Source: Treponema sp. (lineage in GTDB: Bacteria > Spirochaetota > Spirochaetia > Treponematales > Treponemataceae). Taken from it: 64,000 nucleotides of DNA. A model generated the notes under the pieces. That model did no database searches. It had not been told where the DNA came from and saw only the letters and a program-made list of their open reading frames with translations. The translations under genes and the position numbers were made by a program. Positions 21,660 to 30,944 of the stretch are shown here, in pieces. The stretch lies in the NCBI GenBank assembly GCA_024693045.1, contig JAILLQ010000020.1, positions 124,001 through 188,000 of the forward strand, given 5' to 3'. How positions within the stretch are numbered: position 1 is the first letter of the stretch; every line of letters starts with the position of its first letter.

Positions 21660-23357
21660 TCATAAAGATAATTGTTTTGAGGCAGATTCTCCTGCAATCC
21701 GGCCAAAAATCACTATATCAGCAACAGCATTTCCACCAAGTCGGTTTCCGCCGTGAACTCCACCAGTTACCTCGCCGGCAGCGTAAAGTCCAGGAATTAC
21801 CTGCCCCTCTTGATTTAATACCTGTGCCGAAGAATTTATTGCAAGCCCCCCCATTGTATGATGTACCGCCGGTGAAACTTCAACTGCGTAAAAAGGTGCC
21901 TTAGATAGACTTCTAGGCATTTCGTTTCCTTTTCTTGAAAAATCTTTATCAACCCCTGTCTTCTGATATAAATTATAGTCCGAAAGTGTTTTTTCAAGAG
22001 TTAAAGAAGAAATACCTAATTTATCAGCAAGTTCTGAAATTGACTGTCCCTCTGCAAGAAGATTCTGCTGGGCATATTTTTCGATTGCTTTTAAAGATTC
22101 ACGAACGCCCTGGTCAAAAAGCAAAAAGGCACTGCCATCTCGTTGGGAAAGAATAGCATTAGACATTGCATCCCTAGGAAGCATTTCGTTTGCAAATCGT
22201 TTTCCATCCTTATTTACCAGGATAGCACCGTTTCCACGAACTGCTTCTGTAATCATTATTCCAGACCCCTTCACTACAGTAGGATGAGTCTGAATCTGAT
22301 CCATTAAGACTGTTTTTACATTGAATTTATTAAGAAGAGAAAAAGCGTCTCCCGTAGCACCCTTATGATTTGTGGTATTAAAGCCTTTTAAATCTGGACG
22401 ATAGTTTTCTACAAGTTTTGAATTTGCTCCAAAACCTCCGGTAGCAACGATAACTGCATCAGCTTTTATTTCGTACTGCCCAGCTTCATTTTCAACAAGA
22501 ACGCCCGAAACTTTTCCATCTTTTTCAAGAATATCCTTAACAGTATTTCTTGTTCGAATTTCAACTCCATTATCTACAGCGGCCTTGTGTAAAACAGAAA
22601 TCAAATGACCTCCGATTGCATATCCACCTTTAGGTCTGTGGGTTCTGGAATTTGTTGAACCTGCCATTTTGCCAACATCACTTAAATCAGCTCCAAGGGA
22701 AGTAAGCCAATCAACTGCATCTGCAGAATTTTCTACAAGTGTTCGAACTAGTTCAGGATTGTTTAGATTATGACCGCCTTTCATTGTATCCTGATAATAC
22801 TCTTCATTTGAATCTTTTATGTCTAAATCATGCTGAACACTTGTCTCTGAGGCATTAAGTCCGGCAGTAGAATAATTTGTGTTTCCCCCTACAATACCCA
22901 TTTTTTCAAGAAGAATTACGTAGGCACCTTTTTGTGCAGCCTGAACAGCGGCAGAAAGGCCTGCTCCCCCTGAACCTATTACAATAATGTCACATGAAGT
23001 ATTCCTGTATTTTTTTGCTTTAGTGCCAATTCCCTTTGAAGCTTTTACGGCATTTTCAAGAGCCTCTATTGTTCCGGCAGAAGTCAAAGAAGCTTCTGAA
23101 ACAGCATCAAGAGAAGAAATTGCGTCTCCTGCGACAACCGCATCTGAAAGAATTTTTATTGCAGGTTTTGCAAAATCACTTTCTGCTTCTGATATAGTTT
23201 TTATATTAGTAATTTTATTATTTTTAACGGTGATTGAAAGAGTGATATAACCATTACGACCTTCACCGTAACCGACAAAATCGCCATCCGACATCTGTTT
23301 TTGAGAACAGCCAAAAAAGAGTAAGAAAATTGAGAAAAGAGCTATATATTTTTTCAT
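21660..23357 (-). CDS. FMN-binding, FAD-dependent fumarate-reductase-like lipoprotein
   Basis: 565 residues. Lipoprotein signal (FLLFFGC, Cys17). Residues ~20-95 form an FMN-binding domain with DAVSEASLTS, where the family consensus is D-x-[VI]-S-G-A-T. The rest is a flavocytochrome-c/fumarate-reductase flavoprotein: FAD-binding CDIIVIGSGGAGLSAAVQAA, SLGADL...TNSRTHRPKGGYAI, PAVHHTMGGLAINSSAQVLN and GLYAAGEVTGGVHGGNRLGG. Such proteins reduce fumarate, urocanate or similar acceptors outside the membrane. Upstream of the iron operon and in the same direction, it could supply electrons for Fe(III) reduction; this is inference. Confidence 0.85.
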   Translation of the reverse strand: MKKYIALFSIFLLFFGCSQKQMSDGDFVGYGEGRNGYITLSITVKNNKITNIKTISEAESDFAKPAIKILSDAVVAGDAISSLDAVSEASLTSAGTIEALENAVKASKGIGTKAKKYRNTSCDIIVIGSGGAGLSAAVQAAQKGAYVILLEKMGIVGGNTNYSTAGLNASETSVQHDLDIKDSNEEYYQDTMKGGHNLNNPELVRTLVENSADAVDWLTSLGADLSDVGKMAGSTNSRTHRPKGGYAIGGHLISVLHKAAVDNGVEIRTRNTVKDILEKDGKVSGVLVENEAGQYEIKADAVIVATGGFGANSKLVENYRPDLKGFNTTNHKGATGDAFSLLNKFNVKTVLMDQIQTHPTVVKGSGIMITEAVRGNGAILVNKDGKRFANEMLPRDAMSNAILSQRDGSAFLLFDQGVRESLKAIEKYAQQNLLAEGQSISELADKLGISSLTLEKTLSDYNLYQKTGVDKDFSRKGNEMPRSLSKAPFYAVEVSPAVHHTMGGLAINSSAQVLNQEGQVIPGLYAAGEVTGGVHGGNRLGGNAVADIVIFGRIAGESASKQLSL

Positions 23358-23436
23358 AAAGACCTCTTATAAAAACGTATCATTTTCAAAATAAAATGAT
23401 AAATGGAAAGAGTTCTTTATTCAATGAGAAAAAATA

Positions 23437-24189
23437 TCAAGAAGTGTGAAACCTGGAAAGGAAAGCCTTGGTTCTTTCATGTTGAGGATCGTTAATAACC
23501 TGCTCTGGATGCCCTTCTTCAATTATAAGACCTCCATCCATAAAAACGAGGTAATCACTAATATCCCGGGCAAAGGCCATTTCATGAGTTACAACAGCCA
23601 TTGTCATTTTTTCAGAAGCCAAATCTTTAATTACCGCCAATATTTCGCCGGTAAGTTCAGGATCAAGAGCAGAGGTAGGTTCATCGAAAAGTAAAACTTC
23701 AGGTTTTAAAGCTAAAGCCCGGGCAATAGAAACTCTCTGTTTCTGACCACCAGAAAGCTGACAGGGATATTTATCTGCTTTATCTTCAAGTCCCATTCTG
23801 GCAAGAAGTTTCATTGCATTTTCAACGGCTTCTTCTTTTGACTTTTTGAGTACACAAACCTGAGGATCAGTAATATTCTTTAAAACTGAATAATGAGGAA
23901 AAAGATTAAAATTCTGAAAAACCATTCCGCTTTTTAGAGATATTTCATGAAGGGCGGATTTTGGTGCATAGACTCCATCTTTTACCATTTGCATTCCACA
24001 AACATTAATGGAACCTCCGTCTACTTTTTCAAGTTGACTTACACAACGCAAAAGAGTTGATTTTCCTGAACCGCTAGGTCCGATTACACTTAAAACTTTA
24101 CCCTGATGAACACTAAAATTGATATCTTTTAATACTTCTAGTCCACCGAATGATTTTCTTATTTTTTCAACCTTAATTACTTCTTTCAT
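23437..24189 (-). CDS. Polar amino-acid ABC transporter ATP-binding protein
   Basis: 250 residues, GlnQ/HisP family. Walker [15 protein letters not shown]-loop [15 protein letters not shown], signature [12 protein letters not shown], Walker [16 protein letters not shown] and His-switch [12 protein letters not shown] are all present. The NFNLFPH and TSALDPEL forms are typical of polar-amino-acid importers. It ends a three-gene leftward unit with its permease and binding protein. Confidence 0.93.
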   Translation of the reverse strand: MKEVIKVEKIRKSFGGLEVLKDINFSVHQGKVLSVIGPSGSGKSTLLRCVSQLEKVDGGSINVCGMQMVKDGVYAPKSALHEISLKSGMVFQNFNLFPHYSVLKNITDPQVCVLKKSKEEAVENAMKLLARMGLEDKADKYPCQLSGGQKQRVSIARALALKPEVLLFDEPTSALDPELTGEILAVIKDLASEKMTMAVVTHEMAFARDISDYLVFMDGGLIIEEGHPEQVINDPQHERTKAFLSRFHTS

Positions 24190-24200
24190 TTTTATCCTGA

Positions 24201-24896
24201 CTACTTTTCGCTGTAATAAGATAGTTTCTTTTCAATTTTTACAAAAATAAAAGAAACAAGGGCATTCATTAAAAAATAAAAAACTCCCGCGATAAAAAGT
24301 GGTGCAAAAGAAAACAAAGAACTCTGTCTTTCTTTTGCAACAAGCAGAAGTTCAGAAACTCCAATAACAGAAACCAGAGCGGTATCTTTTACAAGAGTCA
24401 TAACCTCATTTCCCATTGCTGGAATAATTCTTTTTATGACCTGAGGAACAACAATTCTAAAAAATGTCTGCATACGGGAATAGCCAAGAACTACACATGC
24501 TTCATACTGGCCTTTTGGGATAGATTCAAATCCACCGCGATAGATTTCCGCAAAATAGCAGGCATAATTTACAGAAAGAGCCACAATTGCAGCCGGAAAA
24601 CGATTCAAGCGAAATTGAAAATCATATCCATATGAAGAAAGCCACTTACAGAAAAGTCCTGGGACAAAATACACAACCAGAAGCTGAAGCATTAAAGGAG
24701 TTCCACGAACTATAAGCAGAAGGAAATTTACCGAATGAGAAAGAGCCTTTACCTTAGACATTCTTCCCATGGCAATTACAGCTGCCAAAGGAATGGCAAA
24801 AATAAGAGTTAGAAAAAAAACTTCAAGTGAAACAACTGAGCCAGAAAGCATCTGACCCAGCATTTTTACATATTTTTCAAGCAATTTATTTACCAA
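24201..24896 (-). CDS. Polar amino-acid ABC transporter permease
   Basis: 231 residues, HisM/GlnP family. Hydrophobic helices flank the EAA-like coupling loop ([20 protein letters not shown]). The early [18 protein letters not shown] segment is the family signature. It overlaps the binding-protein gene by 11 bp. Only one permease gene is present, so the transporter would use a homodimer. Confidence 0.92.
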   Translation of the reverse strand: MVNKLLEKYVKMLGQMLSGSVVSLEVFFLTLIFAIPLAAVIAMGRMSKVKALSHSVNFLLLIVRGTPLMLQLLVVYFVPGLFCKWLSSYGYDFQFRLNRFPAAIVALSVNYACYFAEIYRGGFESIPKGQYEACVVLGYSRMQTFFRIVVPQVIKRIIPAMGNEVMTLVKDTALVSVIGVSELLLVAKERQSSLFSFAPLFIAGVFYFLMNALVSFIFVKIEKKLSYYSEK

Positions 24897-25689
24897 TTAC
24901 AGTAATATCAGAACCGAACCATTTTTTCGAAATAGCTTCAACAGTTCCATCTTTTGCCATATCTTCAAGAGCTGACTGAACTGCATCACGAAGTTTTAAG
25001 TCATGATTTCTAAATGCAATACCGTAAGCTTCTTTTGAAAGAGCTTCTTCAACAAGTCTAAGTTTTTTTCCACTCTGTGCTATATCGTAAGAAGCAACTA
25101 TGCTGTCCATTACAATTGCATCTACTCCACCTGTTTCAAGGTCATTCAAAGCTGTAAGGTTTTCTCGGAAAAGAACTAAATCTTTAAGAGATTTCTTGAA
25201 TTCAGGATTTGAATCAATAGCGTTCTGAGCACTAGAACCACTCTGAGCACCTACTGTTTTTCCAGCTGCATCTTTAAGAGTATTGATATCACTGTTCTGG
25301 CGAACAACAAGAACCTGGTCGTTATTCAAATAAGGTTTTGTAAAAGCAAGGGCAGCTTCTCTTTCTGGAGTAATTGTAAGACCATTCCAGATACAGTCGA
25401 TTTTTCCGATAGAAAGTTCAAGTTCCTTTGCGTCCCAGTCAATTGGCTGAGCTTTAAATTCAAGTCCAAGACGAGAAGCAACTTCTTTTGCAAGGTCGAT
25501 ATCAAATCCAACTATTTCATTATCTTCGTTTCTAAAACCCATTGGTGGAAATGAATCATCCAAGCCGAGAACAAAAACTTTTCTAGCTTTAATTTCTTCC
25601 AAAGAGTTATCAACCTGCTTCTGTTTTTTACAGGCAGAAAAACCAATCATAATTGAAAGTGCAAGTAACAAAAGTGTAATTTTTTTCAT
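24886..25689 (-). CDS. Polar amino-acid-binding lipoprotein of ABC transporter
   Basis: 267 residues. Lipoprotein signal (MKKITLLLLALSIMIGFSAC, lipid-modified Cys20). SBP_bac_3 signatures: FVLGLDDSFPPMGFRNEDNE, IVGFDIDLAKEVASRLGLEF, IDCIWNGLTITPEREAALAF and VGAQSGSSAQNAI. The position immediately upstream of argH and the sensor-like ligand residues suggest a basic or polar amino acid, but the exact ligand cannot be read from sequence. Confidence 0.92.
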   Translation of the reverse strand: MKKITLLLLALSIMIGFSACKKQKQVDNSLEEIKARKVFVLGLDDSFPPMGFRNEDNEIVGFDIDLAKEVASRLGLEFKAQPIDWDAKELELSIGKIDCIWNGLTITPEREAALAFTKPYLNNDQVLVVRQNSDINTLKDAAGKTVGAQSGSSAQNAIDSNPEFKKSLKDLVLFRENLTALNDLETGGVDAIVMDSIVASYDIAQSGKKLRLVEEALSKEAYGIAFRNHDLKLRDAVQSALEDMAKDGTVEAISKKWFGSDITVIGK

Positions 25690-25710
25690 AAAAAATAATC
25701 TCCTGAATAT

Positions 25711-27126
25711 TTATTCTTTAATTTTTTTTGCAAAATCTTTAAGAGCAGAAATCTGTTCCTTAACTTTTTCTTCAGCCGGTCCACCATCAGTTTTACGGGC
25801 GTTAACACAAGCTTCCGGAGGAATGATATCAAAAATATCATTTTCAATTAAGTCCGAACATGACTTGAAATCTTCCAGGGACAAATCTTCCAAACGGCAA
25901 TTCTTTTCGATTGCTATTCTAACTGATTTTGCACTTACCCCATGAGCTGTTCGGAAAGGCAGTCCCTTACGAACAAGGTAGTCAGCTACATCAGTTGCAT
26001 TCAAAAAACCATCCTGGCAAGCCTGGTTCATCGATTTTAAATTCCATCTTGCAGAAGAAATCATATAAGTAAATACATTTACACAAGATAAAACTACATC
26101 ACAGGCATCAAAGAGGGACTGCTTATCTTCCTGCATATCCCGGTCATAAGCCAAAGGTAAAGCCTTCATCATTGTAAGAAGTGCAATTAAATCTCCGTAT
26201 ACTCGACCAGTACGACCGCGGATAAGTTCAGCAAAATCAGGATTCTTTTTCTGAGGCATAATAGATGAACCTGTAGACCACTTTTCGCTAAGATCGATAA
26301 ATGCAAACTCTGTTGTAGACCAAAGGACAACTTCTTCACAGAAGCGGGAAAGGTGCATCTGAATAAGGGATAAAGCAGAAGTGACTTCAATACAATAATC
26401 ACGGTCAGATACACTATCCAGGCTGTTCATTGTAATTTCATCAAAACCTAATTCTTTTGCTTCAAATTTTCGGTCCAAGGGAAGTCCACTACCAGCAAGC
26501 GCCCCGGAACCGATTGGAGAAATCCTAATTCTCTTTAAAGAATCTTCAAGGCGATTCCAGTCACGGGTAAGCATCCAGCTCCAGGCACAAAGGTGATGAG
26601 CAAGTGTAACAGGCTGGGCATGCTGCATATGAGTATATCCAGGCATAATATCTTTTGTATGTTTTTCAGCAATTTCTGTTAGAGAGGAAATTAAAGTTAA
26701 TAATCTGTTTTGAAGGTCTGGAATAAAGCGGCAAAGATAAAGTCTTTCATCCAAAGCAATCTGGTCATTACGACTTCGGCCAGTATGAACTTTTTTTCCA
26801 CTTTCTCCAATTCTATCGGTTAGAGTTGCTTCAATAAACGAATGAATATCTTCTGCTGAATAGTCAATTTTTAAAGAAGCTGAATTCAAATCCTTTTCGA
26901 TTGAATCAAGGCCTTTAATAATTTCTTTTGCTTCTTCTGCAGAAATAATTCCAGCATGAGAAAGCATTTTTGCATGAGCCCGACTTCCACGAATATCGTC
27001 TAAAGCCATGCGTTCATCTACATGTATAGAAGTTTCAAATTCAACTGCTGCGGCATCAGGTCCTTCCTGAAAACGACCGTGCCACAGAGCAGCGTGATTG
27101 TCCTGAGTTATTGTTCCGTGTTCCAT
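25711..27126 (-). CDS. argH: Argininosuccinate lyase
   Basis: 471 residues, standard length. Cleaves argininosuccinate to arginine and fumarate. Family signatures include EDIHSFIEATLTDRIGESGK, HTGRSRNDQIALDERLYL, GYTHMQHAQPVTLAHHL, and the superfamily block GSSIMPQKKNPDFAELIRG with the catalytic Ser loop. Adjacent to an amino-acid importer and ridA; no other arg genes are in the window. Confidence 0.96.
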   Translation of the reverse strand: MEHGTITQDNHAALWHGRFQEGPDAAAVEFETSIHVDERMALDDIRGSRAHAKMLSHAGIISAEEAKEIIKGLDSIEKDLNSASLKIDYSAEDIHSFIEATLTDRIGESGKKVHTGRSRNDQIALDERLYLCRFIPDLQNRLLTLISSLTEIAEKHTKDIMPGYTHMQHAQPVTLAHHLCAWSWMLTRDWNRLEDSLKRIRISPIGSGALAGSGLPLDRKFEAKELGFDEITMNSLDSVSDRDYCIEVTSALSLIQMHLSRFCEEVVLWSTTEFAFIDLSEKWSTGSSIMPQKKNPDFAELIRGRTGRVYGDLIALLTMMKALPLAYDRDMQEDKQSLFDACDVVLSCVNVFTYMISSARWNLKSMNQACQDGFLNATDVADYLVRKGLPFRTAHGVSAKSVRIAIEKNCRLEDLSLEDFKSCSDLIENDIFDIIPPEACVNARKTDGGPAEEKVKEQISALKDFAKKIKE

Positions 27127-27156
27127 GCCGCTTATTATAGCGGAAGCGGCAATATG

Positions 27157-27525
27157 TTACAATTCTGCAATAACTTCGATTTCACATAAAGCAGCCTTTG
27201 GAAGACTTGCCTGAACGCAGGAACGAGCAGGTTTGCTTACAAAGTACTTTTCGTAAATTGCATTGAATGCTGCAAAATCTTTAATATCAGCAAGAAAACA
27301 AGTTGTTTTTACTACCTTATCAAAAGAAATACCAGCAGCTTTTAAAATTTCACCAACATTTTTGCAAGCCTGTTCAGCCTGTGCATTAATATCACCTGAG
27401 ACTAAGTTTCCAGTAGCAGGATCAATAGGAATCTGTCCTGAAGCATAAAGAAGATTACCAGTAACGATTGCCTGTGAATAAGGCCCGATTGCAGCAGGTG
27501 CTGTTTTTGTAGAAATAACTTTCAT
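27157..27525 (-). CDS. ridA: RidA-family reactive enamine/imine deaminase
   Basis: 122 residues, usual size. ISTKTAPAAIGPYSQAIVTG, LLYASGQIPIDPATGNLVSG, FDKVVKTTCFLADIKDFAAF and SKPARSCVQASLPKAALCEI carry the conserved Tyr, Arg (PARSCVQ) and Glu residues of the ligand pocket. The family removes 2-aminoacrylate released by PLP enzymes. It sits between argH and dtxR and 11 bp from the latter, so probably shares its transcript. Confidence 0.95.
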   Translation of the reverse strand: MKVISTKTAPAAIGPYSQAIVTGNLLYASGQIPIDPATGNLVSGDINAQAEQACKNVGEILKAAGISFDKVVKTTCFLADIKDFAAFNAIYEKYFVSKPARSCVQASLPKAALCEIEVIAEL

Positions 27526-27536
27526 AATTTTGTCCT

Positions 27537-27899
27537 TTAATTTTTTGCCATCCAGTCTTGTATTCCGCGGACGACATCGGAATCTATTACATGTTCTACG
27601 CGGCAGGCATTTTGTTCAGCCTGCTCAGCAGAAATACCTGTAATCTTTTGTAAAAATGCCGTAAGGAGTTCATGGCGATTATAGATATCCTGAGCTTTTA
27701 TACGACCTTTTTCAGTTAGATTTATGTGCTGAAATTCATCAACAAAAACAAATCCATCTTCTTTTAATATTCCCATTGCACGACTAACACTTGGTTTTGT
27801 TACATTCAGCTTATGAGCAATATCAACGGCATGGCACTCGTTTTTTTCATTCCAGATCATCAGAATTGCTTCAAGATAATCTTCACCTGATTCGTACAT
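27537..27899 (-). CDS. DtxR/MntR-family metal-dependent repressor (short form)
   Basis: 120 residues: the N-terminal winged HTH (EDYLEAILMIWNEKNECHAV, IAHKLNVTKPSVSRAMGILK, INLTEKGRIKAQDIYNRHEL) and the dimerisation/metal domain (ITGISAEQAEQNACRVEHVI, DSDVVRGIQDWM) with Glu, Cys and His ligands of the primary site. No C-terminal SH3-like domain, as in MntR/TroR. This is the likely regulator of the palindromes at the FTR1 promoter, and possibly of mntP, but binding is unproven. Own -10 TATAAT near 27928-27933. Confidence 0.88.
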   Translation of the reverse strand: MYESGEDYLEAILMIWNEKNECHAVDIAHKLNVTKPSVSRAMGILKEDGFVFVDEFQHINLTEKGRIKAQDIYNRHELLTAFLQKITGISAEQAEQNACRVEHVIDSDVVRGIQDWMAKN

Positions 27900-27937
27900 A
27901 ATATCTCCACATAAATAAAGTTACTGAATTATAACAT

Positions 27938-27976
27938 AAAAAAAGCCGACTGACACTTAAACAGACGGCTTTTTTC
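27938..27976. terminator. Bidirectional terminator between dtxR and ilvB
   Basis: GCCGACTG (27945-27952) pairs with CAGACGGC (27962-27969) with one A-A mismatch, flanked by A-run 27938-27944 and T-run 27970-27975. It ends the ilvB transcript leftward. Confidence 0.8.
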
Positions 27977-28003
27977 ACAAAAAGAGTAATCAAAAAGTGT
28001 TTT

Positions 28004-29746
28004 TTAGTCGTTACTCATGATTTCTTTTGAAAGTTCCATAATCATACTATAAATTGGCTTTCCACCAGGAACCATTGGCAATACCATTTCATCTTTATCT
28101 ACACGAGCATCAATGATAGCAGGTTTCTTTGCTTCAAATGCTTTTTTGAAAACCTTTTCAAATTCAGCAGCATTTGTTGCTCTATAACCGTCGATACCAT
28201 AAGCATCTGCTAATTTTACCCAGTCCGGTCCCCTGTCAAGAGTTGTCTGACTAAAGCGTTTTCCATAGAAAAGACGCTGCCACATTCGAACATTTCCAAG
28301 AGCATTATTGTTTTCAACAACAATAACAATAGGAAGATTGTAATAACCTATTGTTGCAAGCTCATTACAATTCATGCGGAAAGAACCATCTCCAGCAATA
28401 TGAACTACTCGCGCAGAAGGGTTTCCTACCTGAATTCCCATTGCAGCACCTGTTCCATAACCCATTGTTCCTAATCCACCTGAAGTAACAAAAGTGCGAG
28501 GCTTACTGAATGGGTAGAACTGAGCAGTCCACATCTGATGCTGACCAACTTCAGTTGTAATATAAGTATCGTCTCCTGCAATTTTATTAACAATTTCACA
28601 GAGAGTTTTTGGATTAATTGAATCCTTTGGATTTTTATCGTAGCAGCTAGGATACTTTTTCTTCCATTCGTTAATCTGAGTAAGCCAGTCTGAACGGTTC
28701 TTTTCTTTAATCAATGGAAGAAGACGGGAAAGAACAGCCTTTACATCACCAACCAGGCAAGAATCTGTGTCGATATTTTTATTAATTTCTGCAGGGTCAA
28801 TATCTATATGAAGAATTTTTGCGTGCTGGGCAAATTTTGAAGTATCTCCTAATACACGATCGCTAAAACGAGCACCGATTGCAATTACAAGGTCACTTTC
28901 GGTAATACCCATATTAGAAGCGTAAGTTCCGTGCATACCAACCATCCAGGTGCATAAAGGATGATTAGCAGGGAAAGAATCACGAGCCATAAGAGATTCA
29001 CTTACTGGAATCTGTGCCTTTTCAGCAAAAGAAAGCAATTCTTTTTCTGCACCAGAGATTTTTACCCCACCACCAGCATAAATAATTGGCTGACAAGCAG
29101 AGTTAATAAGTTCTGCAGCTGCCTGAAGTTCTTCTTCCTTTGGTTCAGAAACTGTAACAGCTCTTTTAAAGTTAAACTTATTAAGAGTCTTTAAGGCAAT
29201 TTCATCCGGGTTTTTAGATGGTTCAAACTCGTACATATTGTTTAGAGCCGTTACATCTTTCAAAATATCGATTAAAACCGGACCTGGACGACCAGACTTT
29301 GCGATAAGGAAAGCTTCTCTGATAGTTTCTGCAAGATCCTTTATATCTGAAACAAGGAAATTATGCTTAGTAATAGGCATTGTAATTCCAGTGATATCAA
29401 TTTCCTGGAAAGAATCCCGACCAAGCAAAGCTTTACTAACATTGCAGGTAATCGCAACCATTGGCACAGAATCCATGTAAGCAGTTGCAATACCTGTTAC
29501 AAGATTGGTAGCTCCAGGACCACTAGTAGCCATACAAACACCAACTTTTCCAGTTGAGCGGGCATAACCATCAGCGGCATGGCTGGCTCCCTGTTCATGT
29601 GCTGTCAAAATATGATTAATGCGGTTTGAATTTTTATATAGTTCGTCATAAATATTAAGGATACATCCTCCAGGATAACCGAAAACAGTATCTACGCCCT
29701 GTTCAATAAGACATTCAATAACAATCTGTGAACCATTAATTAACAT
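28004..29746 (-). CDS. ilvB: Acetolactate synthase catalytic subunit
   Basis: 580 residues. Thiamine-diphosphate enzyme joining pyruvate units (or pyruvate plus 2-oxobutyrate) for branched-chain amino acids. N-terminal VFGYPGGCILNIYDELYKNS and HEQGASHAADGYARSTGKVG (catalytic Glu), the central domain with KILHIDIDPAEINKN, and C-terminal ThDP/Mg motif (GDGSFRMNCNELATIGYYNL ... VVENNNALG) are intact. No ilvN regulatory subunit follows it; the next gene downstream is dtxR. It ends in a terminator and stands alone. Confidence 0.94.
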   Translation of the reverse strand: MLINGSQIVIECLIEQGVDTVFGYPGGCILNIYDELYKNSNRINHILTAHEQGASHAADGYARSTGKVGVCMATSGPGATNLVTGIATAYMDSVPMVAITCNVSKALLGRDSFQEIDITGITMPITKHNFLVSDIKDLAETIREAFLIAKSGRPGPVLIDILKDVTALNNMYEFEPSKNPDEIALKTLNKFNFKRAVTVSEPKEEELQAAAELINSACQPIIYAGGGVKISGAEKELLSFAEKAQIPVSESLMARDSFPANHPLCTWMVGMHGTYASNMGITESDLVIAIGARFSDRVLGDTSKFAQHAKILHIDIDPAEINKNIDTDSCLVGDVKAVLSRLLPLIKEKNRSDWLTQINEWKKKYPSCYDKNPKDSINPKTLCEIVNKIAGDDTYITTEVGQHQMWTAQFYPFSKPRTFVTSGGLGTMGYGTGAAMGIQVGNPSARVVHIAGDGSFRMNCNELATIGYYNLPIVIVVENNNALGNVRMWQRLFYGKRFSQTTLDRGPDWVKLADAYGIDGYRATNAAEFEKVFKKAFEAKKPAIIDARVDKDEMVLPMVPGGKPIYSMIMELSKEIMSND

Positions 29747-29843
29747 GACTTTGTCCTTTAAATATAGAAATAAATAATGATAAAAGAATAATGAATTTTT
29801 AAGTTGCTTTCAATCTTATAAAGTATCAGAAAGCTCTTCTAAG

Positions 29844-30440
29844 CTATAAATTAAAGAATAAATTTTTTATCCAGATTTCAATTCCTATACCAATCAGGAT
29901 AATACCACCTAAGATTTCTGCCTTAGAACCTATACGATTACCTACAATTTTTCCGATTTTTAAACCGACAAAGCATATAAGGTGTGTAACAAGGGCTATA
30001 TTGAGGGAAGCAAAAAATGCATGTAAAAAATCATAATCAGCAATAGTAAAGCCTACGGACAAAGCATCAATACTAGTTGCAATTCCCTGCATAAGAAGAA
30101 GAATATAGGTAAGTTTTCTACCTTCCTGTTTTTCCTCTGTATTAGAATGAAAAGATGACCATATCATTTTTCCACCTATATACAAAAGCATTACGAGGGC
30201 AATCCAAGGTACAAAAAAGTTAAAAACCGAAAAGAATTCAATTATGAGGTGAATACAAAGCCAGCCTAAAAGAGGCATCAAAAACTGAAAAAATCCATAA
30301 CATCCGGCAATAACATTCATACGAAAAAAAGACATTTTTTGCTCATACAGAGCATTTGAAACAGACACAGAAAAAGCATCCATCGCGAGCCCTACACCGA
30401 GAAGAGTTGCATTGATGAAAAAAAATATATCAAAGTTCAT
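29844..30440 (-). CDS. mntP: MntP-family manganese efflux pump
   Basis: 198 residues, six hydrophobic helices. NATLLGVGLAMDAFSVSVSN and the internal repeat MQGIATSIDALSVGFTIADY carry the paired conserved Asp residues of the family, and LGGIILIGIGIEIWIKNL closes the fold. Exports Mn(II). It lies 11 bp after queD in the same direction. The presence of a Mn-type pyrophosphatase and a DtxR-type regulator in the window fits active manganese homeostasis. No yybP-ykoY riboswitch was seen upstream. Confidence 0.9.
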   Translation of the reverse strand: MNFDIFFFINATLLGVGLAMDAFSVSVSNALYEQKMSFFRMNVIAGCYGFFQFLMPLLGWLCIHLIIEFFSVFNFFVPWIALVMLLYIGGKMIWSSFHSNTEEKQEGRKLTYILLLMQGIATSIDALSVGFTIADYDFLHAFFASLNIALVTHLICFVGLKIGKIVGNRIGSKAEILGGIILIGIGIEIWIKNLFFNL

Positions 30441-30451
30441 AATTTTAAAAT

Positions 30452-30856
30452 CTATGGATGGGGTAAATACCTTGCCCTACTGGTATCTGTTTCAAAAACA
30501 TCCACTGCATAAAGCCAGGCTGTTTTTTTACCTTCTTTCCAGGTTAAATCTTCATCTTCTTTTAATAGAAGATTTATAATTTTTTCATATATGTAAGTTG
30601 CAATTCTTTCTGCACTAGGATTCTGCTTAAAATAAGCAAAATCATTTAAATTTGTATGATCTAGTTCACTAATCACTTTTCGTAAGGCAGCTTTTAATTT
30701 TGTAAAATCAAGCAGCATTCCACCTTCATTTAAAAGTTCTCCACGAACATGAGCGTAAACCTTATAATTATGACCATGAAGATTTTCACACTTTCCATTG
30801 TAATCTTTTAAAAAATGAGCAGCAGAAAAATCAGCTGTAACGCGAACTTCATACAT
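30452..30856 (-). CDS. queD: 6-carboxytetrahydropterin synthase QueD
   Basis: Start chosen at ATG 30856 (MYEVRVTADFSAAHFLKDYN); the frame from TTG 30892 would add a 12-residue basic leader untypical of the family. 134 residues. The zinc-binding His at HFLKDY and HGHNYKV, the catalytic Cys in YNGKCENLHG, and DFTKLKAALRKVISELDHTN with the Asp-His pair are all present. Makes the preQ0 precursor in queuosine biosynthesis. No other queuosine gene or preQ1 riboswitch seen here. Confidence 0.93.
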   Translation of the reverse strand: MYEVRVTADFSAAHFLKDYNGKCENLHGHNYKVYAHVRGELLNEGGMLLDFTKLKAALRKVISELDHTNLNDFAYFKQNPSAERIATYIYEKIINLLLKEDEDLTWKEGKKTAWLYAVDVFETDTSRARYLPHP

Positions 30857-30944
30857 ATCTTCATTGTAACGTTTTTTTATAAAAAACCGCAATTCATAAA
30901 GCAGTATTTTTTATTTTTTAATTCCGTGATAGAATGATGTCATC

